This document shows, in pieces, positions 38,398 through 46,652 of a DNA stretch of 52,394 nt. The stretch is from JADHLJ01 sp038118725. GTDB taxonomy: Bacteria > Pseudomonadota > Alphaproteobacteria > Thalassobaculales > Thalassobaculaceae. The stretch's first letter is position 1; the number at the start of each line of letters is the position of its first letter. The notes beneath the pieces were generated by a model. The model was given only the letters and a program-made list of their open reading frames with translations, was not told the DNA's origin and searched no databases. Location: assembly GCA_038118725.1 (NCBI GenBank), contig JAYOIK010000030.1, forward strand, positions 1-52,394, written 5' to 3'. Made by a program: the position numbers and the translations under genes.

Positions 38398-39243
38398 ATG
38401 GCCAGGGCGAAGAAATCCAACCGCGAAGCCACGCTCGACAGCCTGCGCAATGAAGCGCTGAAGATCCGGCGCAATGTCTGGCGGGCCCTCAAGGCGGCGG
38501 GGTCGGGTCACATGGGCGGCTCGTTGTCGGCGGCGGAGTTCCTGGCGGCGCTTTATTTCTATCATCTGAAGATCCGACCGGACGAGCCGGACTGGCCGGA
38601 TCGCGACCGGTTCATCCTGTCCAAGGGCCATGCCAACGCGGCGCTCGGCGCGGTGTTGGCCCAGGCAGGGTTCATCGAGGACGCGGTGCTGGATCAGTTC
38701 TATGCCTATGAGTCCCTGTTCGGCATGCATCCGGACATCAAGATGGCTGGGGTTGAGATGAGCACCGGCGGTCTTGGCCACGGGCTTTCCATCGGTCTCG
38801 GCATGGCGCTCGGCGCGCGGCTTCAGAAGAAAAAATTCCGGACCATCGTGATGATCGGCGACGGCGAGCTGCAGGAGGGCTCGAACTGGGAGGCGGCGAT
38901 GGCGGCGGCGCATCAGAAGGTCTCAAACCTTACCGCGATCCTCGACTACAACAAGGTTCAGCAAAGCGGCTATGTCTCGGACATGATGGCGTTGGAGCCC
39001 GTGGCGAATAAGTGGAGCGCCTTCGGCTGGGCGGTGCGCGAGGTCGACGGCCACGACATGGATCAGGTGGTAAGCGCGCTCGACGATCTGCCCTACGAGA
39101 AGGACAAGCCGTCGATGATCATCGCCCATACCGTCAAGGGCAAGGGCGTCAGCTTCGCCGAGGACACCCATCTCTGGCACAACAACATGGTGCCGGACGA
39201 TGTTTATGAGAAGGCCTTGGCTGAACTTGGAGAACCGGCATGA
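38398..39243 (+). CDS. Transketolase, N-terminal (TPP-binding) subunit
   Basis: First half of a two-subunit transketolase-like enzyme (281 residues). Motifs: GSGHMGGSLSAAEFLAALYF, FILSKGHANAALGAVLAQAG, the TPP/Mg site GDGELQEGSNWEAAMAAA through LTAILDYNKVQQ, and HTVKGKGVSF. It transfers two-carbon ketol units; split forms are often used for unusual sugars. Start at the second ATG (38398), seven bases after AGGGG; an ATG two codons earlier is too close to the ribosome site. Its stop overlaps the C-terminal subunit start (ATGA at 39240). Confidence 0.92.
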   Translation: MARAKKSNREATLDSLRNEALKIRRNVWRALKAAGSGHMGGSLSAAEFLAALYFYHLKIRPDEPDWPDRDRFILSKGHANAALGAVLAQAGFIEDAVLDQFYAYESLFGMHPDIKMAGVEMSTGGLGHGLSIGLGMALGARLQKKKFRTIVMIGDGELQEGSNWEAAMAAAHQKVSNLTAILDYNKVQQSGYVSDMMALEPVANKWSAFGWAVREVDGHDMDQVVSALDDLPYEKDKPSMIIAHTVKGKGVSFAEDTHLWHNNMVPDDVYEKALAELGEPA

Positions 39244-40208
39244 GCGCGGCGAAGGCGGCCCCGGCCTGGGTGGAAAAGGTTCAGAACCAGTCGCGGCTTT
39301 CATTTGGCCTGGCGGTGACCGACATGGCGGCGCGGGATGACAAGGTGGTCGCGGTCTCCGCCGATACCCTGGATCTGATCGGCCTGCGCGAGATGGTCGC
39401 CGCCGCCCCGGATCGGGTGATAGAGGCCGGTATCGCCGAGCAGAACGCCATGGGAGTCGCCAGCGGTCTCGCCACCACCGGCATGCGGCCCTATCTCTGC
39501 GGCTACGCGCCGTTCATCACCGCGCGCTCCATGGAGCAGCTGCGCAACGATGTCGCCTACGCCAATCAGCGCGTGGTGATCGGGGCCGCTTGTTCCGGCA
39601 TCACGCTCGGCGTCTCCGGCGGCACCCATCACGCGGTCGAGGATATCGCGCTGATGCGAAGCCTGCCGAATATGACCGTCCTGGTCCCCGCCGACGCGCT
39701 GGAGGCCTGGCATCTCACCCAGGCGACCGAGGATCTCGACGGTCCGAGCTATGTCCGGATCGGCGGCCGGATCGAGGAAGTGCCGGTGACCGCCCATGAC
39801 GCGACGCCGGTCATCGGCAAGGCCACGACCTTGCGGCGCGGCACCGATATCGCCGTCATCGCCTGCGGGGTGCTGGTGCCCGAGGCCCTGGCGGCGGCGG
39901 ATGAACTGGCGGGAGAAGGCATCGGGGTGCGGGTTATCAACATGCACACGATCAAGCCGCTGGACCGAGAGGCGGTGTTGGCGGCGGCCGCGGAAACCAG
40001 GGGTATCGTCACGGCCGAGGAGCATCATCTGACCGGCGGTCTCGGCGGCGCGGTGGCCGAACTGGTCGCCGAGGAGCACCCGACACGTATGCGCTTCGTC
40101 GGTATGCCGGATGAGTTCGCTATCGTCGGCCCGACGCCGAAAGTGCGGGAGCGCTATGGCATGAGCGCCGCCAATATCATGGCCAAGTGCCGTGAGCTGA
40201 TGAGCTAG
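39240..40208 (+). CDS. Transketolase, C-terminal (pyrimidine and C-terminal) subunit
   Basis: Second half of the split transketolase (322 residues). It carries the TPP pyrimidine-binding domain with the catalytic Glu in VIEAGIAEQNAMGVASGLAT and the FITARSMEQLRNDVAYANQR segment, plus the C-terminal domain VRVINMHTIKPLDREAVL, then TAEEHHLTGGLG. It forms a heteromer with the upstream protein. Donor and acceptor sugars are not determined. A carboxymuconolactone-decarboxylase-family gene follows after 12 bases. Confidence 0.93.
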   Translation: MSAAKAAPAWVEKVQNQSRLSFGLAVTDMAARDDKVVAVSADTLDLIGLREMVAAAPDRVIEAGIAEQNAMGVASGLATTGMRPYLCGYAPFITARSMEQLRNDVAYANQRVVIGAACSGITLGVSGGTHHAVEDIALMRSLPNMTVLVPADALEAWHLTQATEDLDGPSYVRIGGRIEEVPVTAHDATPVIGKATTLRRGTDIAVIACGVLVPEALAAADELAGEGIGVRVINMHTIKPLDREAVLAAAAETRGIVTAEEHHLTGGLGGAVAELVAEEHPTRMRFVGMPDEFAIVGPTPKVRERYGMSAANIMAKCRELMS

Positions 40209-40220
40209 GAGGGGTAGGCC

Positions 40221-40856
40221 ATGACCGATGTGAAACCCCCGGGATCAACGCTATCTGGGTCTGCGCATATCGAGCCCGTCGCGCTTGATGCCCTGGCGGA
40301 AGTGGAAGACGTGATCTCCGTCGCCCGTCAGGCCAGCGGCTATGTGCCGACCAGTATGCGGATCATGGCCCACAAGCCCGACATCCTGCGTGCCTTCGGC
40401 GGCCTGATCGGCGCGATCATGCGCACCGAGACGGAATTGCCGATGGTGACCAAGTGGCTCACCGCCCATGCCGTCAGCACGGCGGCGGGTTGCGTCTATT
40501 GCCAGGCGCATACCGCGGCCAATGGCGGCAAGAAGGGTCTCGCCACCGAGAAGGTTCAGGAGTTGCTGAACTATCGCGAGAGCCCGCTTTTCAATGACGC
40601 GGAGCGCGCGGTGATCGAGTTCGGGCTCGCCGCCGGCGAGGTGCCGAACGCCACGAACCGCGGGCATTTCGATGAGCTTCGTAAGCATTTCACCCAAGGT
40701 CAGATCGTCGAAATGGTTTCGGTGATCTCGCTGTTCGGATGGCTCAATCGCTGGAACGACACCTTCGCCAGCGATCTGGAGGAGGCGCCGAGGGCCTTCG
40801 CGACGGAGAAACTCGCCGCTCGCGGTTGGGACGTCGGCAAGCATGCCGCGGATTGA
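40221..40856 (+). CDS. AhpD-like carboxymuconolactone decarboxylase family protein
   Basis: A 211-residue helical protein with the AhpD-type redox motif C91-V-Y-C94 and nearby H97 (AGCVYCQAHTAANGG). Such proteins are peroxidase-like or thiol-redox proteins; the name of the family does not imply decarboxylation. It lies between the split transketolase and a TauD-like dioxygenase and is probably in the same transcript. Confidence 0.82.
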   Translation: MTDVKPPGSTLSGSAHIEPVALDALAEVEDVISVARQASGYVPTSMRIMAHKPDILRAFGGLIGAIMRTETELPMVTKWLTAHAVSTAAGCVYCQAHTAANGGKKGLATEKVQELLNYRESPLFNDAERAVIEFGLAAGEVPNATNRGHFDELRKHFTQGQIVEMVSVISLFGWLNRWNDTFASDLEEAPRAFATEKLAARGWDVGKHAAD

Positions 40857-40883
40857 ACCAGGTACGGCAAATTGGAGGCCGAG

Positions 40884-41735
40884 ATGACGAATTTCCAGCA
40901 TATAACCGTGGCGCCGCTATCCATGGCGGTCGGGGCGGAGATCGGCGGGGTGGATATCTCCCAGGATCTGGACGACGTGGTCATCGCCGAGATCCGGCAA
41001 GCGCTGCTTGACCATCTCGTCATCTTTTTCCGCGATCAGGATCTCACGGATATCGAGCGGCACAAGGCCTTCACCCGCCGTTTCGGCGAGTTGTTCATCC
41101 ACCCGAACTATAACCTGGGTCAGGAAAACCCGGAGATGGTCTATCTGACCCGGATGCCTGGGGACCGGAGCGCGGCGGGCGAGACCTGGCACGCGGATAC
41201 GACGATGATGGCAAACCCGCCGATGGGCGCGATCCTCTACGCGCTGGAGACGCCCGAGACCGGCGGCGACACGCTCTTCGCCAACCAGTATCTGGCTTAT
41301 GAGAGCTTGTCGGACGGCATGAAAAAGATGCTGGACGGCATGAAGGCGGTCCATAACGACATCAAGGTCGCCGGCCCCCAGGCCAGAAAGAACGCGACCC
41401 GAACCTCCAAGGTCCGCGAGGACGATGATTGGCGGATGACCGAGAACGCCCATCCCGTCGCCCGCACCCATCCCGAGACCGGGCGCAAATGCCTGTTCGT
41501 GAACGGCACTTATGTCAGCCGGTTCGAGGGCCTGACCGAGGAAGAGAGCGCGCCGCTTCTGAACTATCTCTACGAGCATTCCTGTCGACCGGAATTCACC
41601 TGCCGGTTCCGCTGGCGCACCGGATCGGTGGCGTTCTGGGACAATCGTTGTGTCCAGCATCTGGCGATCCATGACAACCACGACGCGGTGCGGCGCATGC
41701 AGCGCACCCAGCTCGAGGGTGATCCGGTTCGCTAG
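40884..41735 (+). CDS. TauD/TfdA family Fe(II)/2-oxoglutarate dioxygenase
   Basis: A 283-residue 2-oxoglutarate-dependent hydroxylase. The N terminus VAPLSMAVGAEIGGVDIS is typical of TauD/TfdA. Iron ligands are in TWHADTTM (His and Asp) and the distal His in VQHLAIHD; the 2-oxoglutarate Arg is in RRMQRTQLEGD. Substrates of the family include taurine, aryloxyacetates and betaine-like compounds; this one is not assigned. The ATG at 40884 follows GGAGG at 5-base spacing; a TTG four codons earlier is unlikely. Confidence 0.88.
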   Translation: MTNFQHITVAPLSMAVGAEIGGVDISQDLDDVVIAEIRQALLDHLVIFFRDQDLTDIERHKAFTRRFGELFIHPNYNLGQENPEMVYLTRMPGDRSAAGETWHADTTMMANPPMGAILYALETPETGGDTLFANQYLAYESLSDGMKKMLDGMKAVHNDIKVAGPQARKNATRTSKVREDDDWRMTENAHPVARTHPETGRKCLFVNGTYVSRFEGLTEEESAPLLNYLYEHSCRPEFTCRFRWRTGSVAFWDNRCVQHLAIHDNHDAVRRMQRTQLEGDPVR

Positions 41736-41780
41736 GGCGGCGAGGATTAATGGGCAGATTTTTCGCCAGGTAACGGCGAG

Positions 41781-41928
41781 AGGCCCTGCCGTTCGCCAGG
41801 GCGACGATGTTACAGGAAGCTTAAACCTTACAAGACGATGGGCATGTCGGCTTTGTTTCGGACGTTTTGCGTCACTACCCGTTGTCATTAGATAAGTCGT
41901 TGCCGTCGCCCTGGCGAAAGCAGGGCCC
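41781..41928. repeat. Inverted pair of the GTCGCCCTGGCG repeat
   Basis: The right-hand arm at 41781-41805 (ending TTCGCCAGGGCGAC) and the left-hand arm at 41905-41928 (starting GTCGCCCTGGCGAA) are inverted copies of each other about 100 bases apart. Each arm is also found in the tandem repeat at 49117-49486. The whole TauD-to-oxidoreductase gap is this element plus unrecognised sequence. Confidence 0.75.
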
Positions 41929-41967
41929 AGGATCAGGCGTTCCCTCCGGCTTCATCTCTCTAGGGGC

Positions 41968-41987
41968 GAGCCCGGGTGGCGGGCCTC
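41968..41987 (-). terminator. Hairpin at the end of the sarcosine-oxidase-like gene
   Basis: GAGCCCG and CGGGCCTC (one bulged C, GGTGG loop) lie immediately after the minus-strand stop at 41988. There is no T tract, so it is a weak terminator candidate supported mainly by position. Confidence 0.35.
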
Positions 41988-43166
41988 TTAAGCCAAGACC
42001 CCGACTTCCGGCTCGGCCCGGTCTTCCTTGACGCGGCGGCAGTGGAAGCGGTCGAGGTCGATGGTCTCGAAGCGGCCCGCCAGGATCAGCTCCGACAGAG
42101 CGCGTCCCGCCGCCGGCGCGTGTTGCAGTCCATGCCCTGAGAACCCCGTCGCCATCACCATGTTGGAGGGCCCGTCCGGCCAGGCGCCGATCAGCATGTT
42201 GCCGTCGAAGGTGTTGTAGGCGTAGTGGCAGGGCCAGGAATTCATCACCTTCAAGGTCTCGAGCGCCGGGACCATCCGCGCCAATCTCGGCCACAAGATA
42301 TTCTCGAAAATGTCGTGATCGATGGTCCAGTCAAAGGCGCCGGCGCGGCTGAAATCGGTGTTGCCGGTTATGAAGCCCTTGCCCTCGGGGCGGATGCCCA
42401 CGGGCTGTCCGTCGCGGGTCTGCGGGGTCATGCCGATGGGGCTTCCCGGCTCCAAATAGAAGGTGGCTCGGTGTAGTGGCGCGACCGGAATCTCGAAACC
42501 GGCCATACGGCAGATCTCGTTCGCCCAGGCGCCGGTGTTGTTGACCAGATGCCCGCATTCCAGGCGCTGGCCGTCGCGCAAGGTCACGGCGCGGACTAGC
42601 CGGCCATTGGGACCGTCATCGGTCTGGATCCCGGTAACCTCGCCGTCGATGAAATCAGCGCCCATGGAGCGGGCCTTGCGCCGCATGCCCTGGAGCGCGC
42701 CGTGCGGGTCGAGCCAGCCGTCATTCGGCGAATAGGCGGCGCAGACGATGATATCGGGATTGAAGCACGGATAGAGCGCCGCCACGCCGGGGCCGTCCAG
42801 CAGTTGCACCTCGCAGCCGAGACTTGTTTGGAAAGCATGGTTGGCCCGCATCAATTCGGCTTCGGCCTCGGTATTGGAAATGAAGAGATAGCCATGCCTG
42901 TTGAAGTCGAGTTGGCCGGGCTCTCCGTCGACGGCCATAAGCTCGGCATAGTTGCCGTAGACCTCGTGGCCATAGCGAGACATCGCGATGTTCTCTTCCT
43001 GCGAGAACAGGATCCGCACCCCGGCGTTCGAGCGCGCCGAGGCCGCGTGCTCGTAGGTGGAGTCCTTTTCGATCACCGCCACCCGCAGGGTCGGCTCCCG
43101 GCGGAGCAGGTGATAGGCTGTTGAACAGCCGTGCAGTCCACCACCGATGATGACAACGTCATGCAT
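41988..43166 (-). CDS. FAD-dependent oxidoreductase, sarcosine oxidase beta-like
   Basis: A 392-residue DAO-fold flavoprotein with the FAD site VVIIGGGLHGCSTAYHLLRR, then SARSNAGVRILFS, VNNTGAWANEI and the C-terminal MVMATGFSGHGLQHAPAAGR. The length fits SoxB-like or monomeric sarcosine/dimethylglycine oxidases; no alpha, gamma or delta subunit is beside it. It starts 6 bases after the stop of the luciferase-like gene, so the two are co-transcribed. Confidence 0.87.
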   Translation of the reverse strand: MHDVVIIGGGLHGCSTAYHLLRREPTLRVAVIEKDSTYEHAASARSNAGVRILFSQEENIAMSRYGHEVYGNYAELMAVDGEPGQLDFNRHGYLFISNTEAEAELMRANHAFQTSLGCEVQLLDGPGVAALYPCFNPDIIVCAAYSPNDGWLDPHGALQGMRRKARSMGADFIDGEVTGIQTDDGPNGRLVRAVTLRDGQRLECGHLVNNTGAWANEICRMAGFEIPVAPLHRATFYLEPGSPIGMTPQTRDGQPVGIRPEGKGFITGNTDFSRAGAFDWTIDHDIFENILWPRLARMVPALETLKVMNSWPCHYAYNTFDGNMLIGAWPDGPSNMVMATGFSGHGLQHAPAAGRALSELILAGRFETIDLDRFHCRRVKEDRAEPEVGVLA

Positions 43167-43172
43167 GGCCCG

Positions 43173-44327
43173 TCAGCCTCCGAAATGCGGCATCACTTCC
43201 TTGGCGAGCCGTTCATATTGTTCCAGCATCACCGAGAGTGGCGTGCCCATGGAGCAGGAAAGATTGATCAGTTCCATGCCCGGATATCGCCCCTCCAAGT
43301 CCTTCAGCTTCTCGGTCAATTCGTCCGGCGTGCCGGCGAACCAGGACCCGAGATCCATGAAGTGCCGGAGATCTGGAACCCCGGCCTCGTACCAGCCGCC
43401 GCGGCCTTGGGTAATCTTGACCTGTTCGGGTGTCAGGCCGGGCACGAAGCCAAGCGGGCCGAACATCTTCACATGTTCCTCGTAGAACGGCGTCATCTCG
43501 GCGATCGCCTTTTCCTTGGTGTCGGCGAGATGAAAGAAGATCCCGATGGTGAGGTTCTCGCCGAGCTCCAGATCTTGCCCGGCCCGCGCCGCCGCGTCGC
43601 GATAGGCCTGGATCGGGCCGTCCGACAGGGTCGCCGCGCCGCCACCGACCGCGCCCCGGATGCCATGCCGGATCATGAAGTCGAGACCGCGCGGATTGGC
43701 GCTCACCACCGGCTGCCAGCATTCCACCGGCATGTTGACCGGGCGCGGCACCAAGGTCAGTTCCTTCAGATCATAGCCGCGATAGGGCATCTCCGGAGGC
43801 AGGGTGTAGTGCTTGCCCTGGTGACTGAAGGACTCGTTGTTGAAGGCCTTGAACATGATCTCGACCTGCTCCTCGAACAGTTCGCGATTGGCGTCGGAAT
43901 CCCTGAGCGGCGCGCCGAAGGTCTCTACCTCGCGGCCGTGATAACCGCGGCCGACGCCGAACACCGTGCGCCCCTTGGTCATGATATCGGCGGTCGCGAA
44001 ATCCTCGGCCAGCCGCAGGGGATGCCACATGGGTGAGATATTGAAGCCGCAGCCGATCCGCAGCTTCTCCGTCAGATGCGAAAGATGCACCGCCATCATC
44101 AGCAGATTCGGGATCACCTCGTATCCCTCGTGCTGAAAATGATGCTCGGCCAGCCACAGCATGTCGTAACCGTTTTCGTCCAGGCACTTGGCGAGCTTCT
44201 CGGTCTTCTCGAAGACACCGGCGAGTTGGCTGTTGTCGAAGCGCCGCTCATTCGCCGGGGTGGCGTCCTGACCCATGTTGGGAAGGTCGATATGGCCGGG
44301 GTAAACGGTAGTGAACTTGGTGATCAT
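43173..44327 (-). CDS. LLM class flavin-dependent oxidoreductase
   Basis: A 384-residue bacterial luciferase-like monooxygenase (TIM barrel, FMNH2-dependent). It has the family segments MLWLAEHHFQHEGYEVIP, LRIGCGFNISPMWHPLRLAE, DIMTKGRTVFGVGRGYHGRE and EVETFG. The EHH and GRGY residues are those of the flavin and substrate site. The natural substrate is unknown. First gene of a two-gene minus-strand operon, divergent from the J-protein gene. Confidence 0.9.
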   Translation of the reverse strand: MITKFTTVYPGHIDLPNMGQDATPANERRFDNSQLAGVFEKTEKLAKCLDENGYDMLWLAEHHFQHEGYEVIPNLLMMAVHLSHLTEKLRIGCGFNISPMWHPLRLAEDFATADIMTKGRTVFGVGRGYHGREVETFGAPLRDSDANRELFEEQVEIMFKAFNNESFSHQGKHYTLPPEMPYRGYDLKELTLVPRPVNMPVECWQPVVSANPRGLDFMIRHGIRGAVGGGAATLSDGPIQAYRDAAARAGQDLELGENLTIGIFFHLADTKEKAIAEMTPFYEEHVKMFGPLGFVPGLTPEQVKITQGRGGWYEAGVPDLRHFMDLGSWFAGTPDELTEKLKDLEGRYPGMELINLSCSMGTPLSVMLEQYERLAKEVMPHFGG

Positions 44328-44475
44328 CGCGTCCTCTCGCGTCGCCCGCTGCTTGAATGACGGATATGGTCACAGGTGTGGGCGCGGATCGCCAGTGGTT
44401 TCGTGTTTAATCAGGTCGCTGGAAAGGGTCTTCTCCGAAATCATCTGATCAGGGTCAACATTCACTTCCAAGACC

Positions 44476-44503
44476 CTTGAAAAGACAGGAAGTCACACCA
44501 AAT
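44476..44503 (+). promoter_or_regulatory. Possible heat-shock (RpoH) promoter of the J-protein gene
   Basis: CTTGAA at 44476-44481 lies 16 bases from CCAAAT at 44498-44503, resembling RpoH-type boxes, about 55 bases before the ATG. An inverted pair AAGGGTCTT (44424-44432) / AAGACCCTT (44470-44478) overlaps it. The -10 part is weak, so the call rests partly on the expected heat-shock control of a DnaJ-like gene. Confidence 0.3.
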
Positions 44504-44557
44504 TCACTGTTGCATAAATGCCACAATCGATTGATGGCATGGCAGGGGATGGGTGAC

Positions 44558-45505
44558 ATGGCACGGAATCCGTATGAGGTATTGAACGTCGGCAAGGATG
44601 CGCCGTCGGGCGACATAAAGAAGGCGTATCGCAAGCTCGCCAAGACCCATCACCCGGACCTGCATCCCGGTGACGCCGAGGCGGAGCGGCGGTTCAAGGA
44701 GATCTCCCAGGCCTATGCGATCTTGGGCGACGAGACGAAACGCGCCATGTTCGACCGGGGCGGGATCGACGCCGACGGTAACGAGCGGATGGCGAATCCC
44801 TTCCATGGCCGCCATCCCGGCGGTCACCCCGGTGGCAATGGCGGTTTCCACTACACGGTGAACGGCGAGGACGCGGACCTCGGCGATCTCGGCGACATTT
44901 TTTCCAGTCTTTTCGGTGGCGGGCGTGGCTTCGCCGGCGGTCAAGGCTTCGGCGGCGCCCGCCGGCATCAGATGCGGGGCCAGGATCTGCGCTATGAGCT
45001 GACGGTGGATTTCCTGGATGCGGTGAACGGCGCGAAAAAGCGGATCACGATGGCTGATGGCGGGTCTCTCGACGTGAACCTGCCGAAGGGCTTGAACGAT
45101 GGTCAGACCATTCGTCTCAAGGGCAAGGGCATGGCCGGCATGAACGGCGCGCCCGCTGGCGACGCGCTGGTCACGGTCAAGGTTCGCCCGCATCCGAGCT
45201 TCCGACGCGACGGCGAAGACATTCACGTCACCCAGCCGATTTCCCTCGCCGACGCGGTGTTGGGCGGCAAGGTCCGGGTGCCGACGATCTCCGGCGAGAT
45301 CGCGCTGACGGTCCCGGTGAACTCCATCGGCGGCAAGGTGCTGCGCCTCAAGGGCAAGGGCGTCCAGCGCTCCGGCAAACCCGCGGGTGACCAGCTCGTG
45401 ACGCTCCAGATCACCCTTCCCGAGACGCCGGACCCGGAATTGGTCGCGCTGCTGCGCCGCCAACGGGATGAGGCGGGATCCGAAGACAAGGCGCGGGCGG
45501 CGTGA
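44558..45505 (+). CDS. CbpA-type DnaJ co-chaperone
   Basis: A 315-residue J-domain protein. The J domain (1-70) reads NPYEVLNVGKDAPSGDIKKA with the HPD motif in THHPDLHPG. A glycine-rich segment (FGGGRGFAGGQGFGGA) and a DnaJ C-terminal domain pair follow (GQDLRYELTVDFLDAVNGA, VNLPKGLNDGQTIRLKGKG), without the CxxCxGxG zinc fingers of DnaJ. That makes it CbpA-like, a DnaK partner. The ATG at 44558 is 9 bases after AGGGG; an ATG at 44549 lies too close, and longer starts add residues unlike the family. Confidence 0.9.
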   Translation: MARNPYEVLNVGKDAPSGDIKKAYRKLAKTHHPDLHPGDAEAERRFKEISQAYAILGDETKRAMFDRGGIDADGNERMANPFHGRHPGGHPGGNGGFHYTVNGEDADLGDLGDIFSSLFGGGRGFAGGQGFGGARRHQMRGQDLRYELTVDFLDAVNGAKKRITMADGGSLDVNLPKGLNDGQTIRLKGKGMAGMNGAPAGDALVTVKVRPHPSFRRDGEDIHVTQPISLADAVLGGKVRVPTISGEIALTVPVNSIGGKVLRLKGKGVQRSGKPAGDQLVTLQITLPETPDPELVALLRRQRDEAGSEDKARAA

Positions 45506-45530
45506 ACAACAACTAAAGTAAACTTACCGT

Positions 45531-45670
45531 ATCCCCGACGAAGGTCGGGGTCGACGCCTGATACCTGTCCATCCGCGGGCTAGCGGATCACTTCAGACAA
45601 TCCTTGAAAGTGCTCTGCTACCGAACACGCTTTGGTGCCGCGGGTGTGGGCCCCGACCTTCGTCTGGGAT
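45531..45670. repeat. Inverted repeats between convergent genes
   Basis: ATCCCCGACGAAGGTCGGGG (45531-45550) is itself a hairpin with a GAAG loop. Its inverted copy lies at 45651-45670 with one mismatch. Between them ATCCGC and GCGGAT (45571-45588) form another small stem. The cluster separates the convergent J-protein and SDR genes and could end transcription in both directions. The arm is shared with 4907-4928. Confidence 0.7.
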
Positions 45671-45688
45671 ATGGTTGAGAGGCGCCGC

Positions 45689-46489
45689 CTAGTTCGCCGT
45701 CATGCCCCCGTCGATGACCAGCTCGCTCCCCGTGACCCAGGAAGCCTCGTCGGAGGCGAGGTAGAGGCAACCCATGGCGATGTCCTCGGGCCTTCCAAAT
45801 CTCCCCAGCGGGGTGGCTTCCATACGGGCCTTGGCGACCTCGTTGTTGGAGTGGCCGGGCTTGGTCATGGGAGTGTCGACGAAGCCGGGGTGGATTGAGT
45901 TCACCCGGATCTTGTCGGGGGCGTATTGGATCGCGGCGGCCTTCGAGAAGATCCGCACCGCGCCCTTGGAGGCGTGATAGCCGGCATTGGCGTGGCTGCC
46001 GACAATGCCGCAGATCGAGGAAATGTTGATGATCGAGCCGCCGCCGGCTTCGCGCATATGCGGGATCGCCGCCTTGGTACCGAGGAAGACGCCGGTCGCG
46101 TTGATCTCCATCACACGGTTCCATTGCTCCAGGGTCTGATCCTCCAGCCTGGGGCCGGCGGTGCCGCTGGTCTGAACCACCATATTGGGGTCGCGCCCCG
46201 AGATGCCGGCGATATTGCCGAGCACGTGGAGCGCGCCGAAAGCCTCGACCGTCGCGCCGACCACCGCGCTCCAGCCGCCTTCGTCGGCGACATCGAGTTG
46301 CATGTAGCGCGCGGTCCCGCCGGCGCCGGTGATTTCCTCCACCACCGTGGCGCCGAGATCGTCCTGCACATCGGCGAGCATCACCGAGGCGCCATGCGCC
46401 GCGAAGGCCCGCGCCGTCTCTGCCCCGATCCCCGACGCGCCGCCGGTGACGATGGCGACCTTGCCTTCCAGACGTTTTCCGATGTTCAT
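45689..46489 (-). CDS. SDR family oxidoreductase
   Basis: A 266-residue classical short-chain dehydrogenase with VAIVTGGASGIGAETARAFA, ADVQDD at the cofactor-selective position, NIAG, catalytic Ser in NISSICG and an intact YHASK active site. The C-terminal GFVDTPMTKPG and WVTGSELVIDGG are typical. Substrate unknown; NAD(H) is likely because of the Asp after the second beta strand. Start at the ATG at 46489, which has GGGGAG upstream at good spacing; an ATG five codons earlier lacks one. Divergent from the GMC oxidoreductase gene. Confidence 0.9.
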   Translation of the reverse strand: MNIGKRLEGKVAIVTGGASGIGAETARAFAAHGASVMLADVQDDLGATVVEEITGAGGTARYMQLDVADEGGWSAVVGATVEAFGALHVLGNIAGISGRDPNMVVQTSGTAGPRLEDQTLEQWNRVMEINATGVFLGTKAAIPHMREAGGGSIINISSICGIVGSHANAGYHASKGAVRIFSKAAAIQYAPDKIRVNSIHPGFVDTPMTKPGHSNNEVAKARMEATPLGRFGRPEDIAMGCLYLASDEASWVTGSELVIDGGMTAN

Positions 46490-46652
46490 GATGCGGCTCC
46501 CCATGGATGTCGTTTATCGGGAGACAAGCAAAGGCGAAGTCGGCCCCGTCGTACAGCCCAGGCGCGGCGATAGTGCATTCGTGATCGCCAAACGTGGTTT
46601 TTGGAGGCATCTTCTTGCAAAATCAGAGGGCGGCTCTTGGGAGGGACGATCC

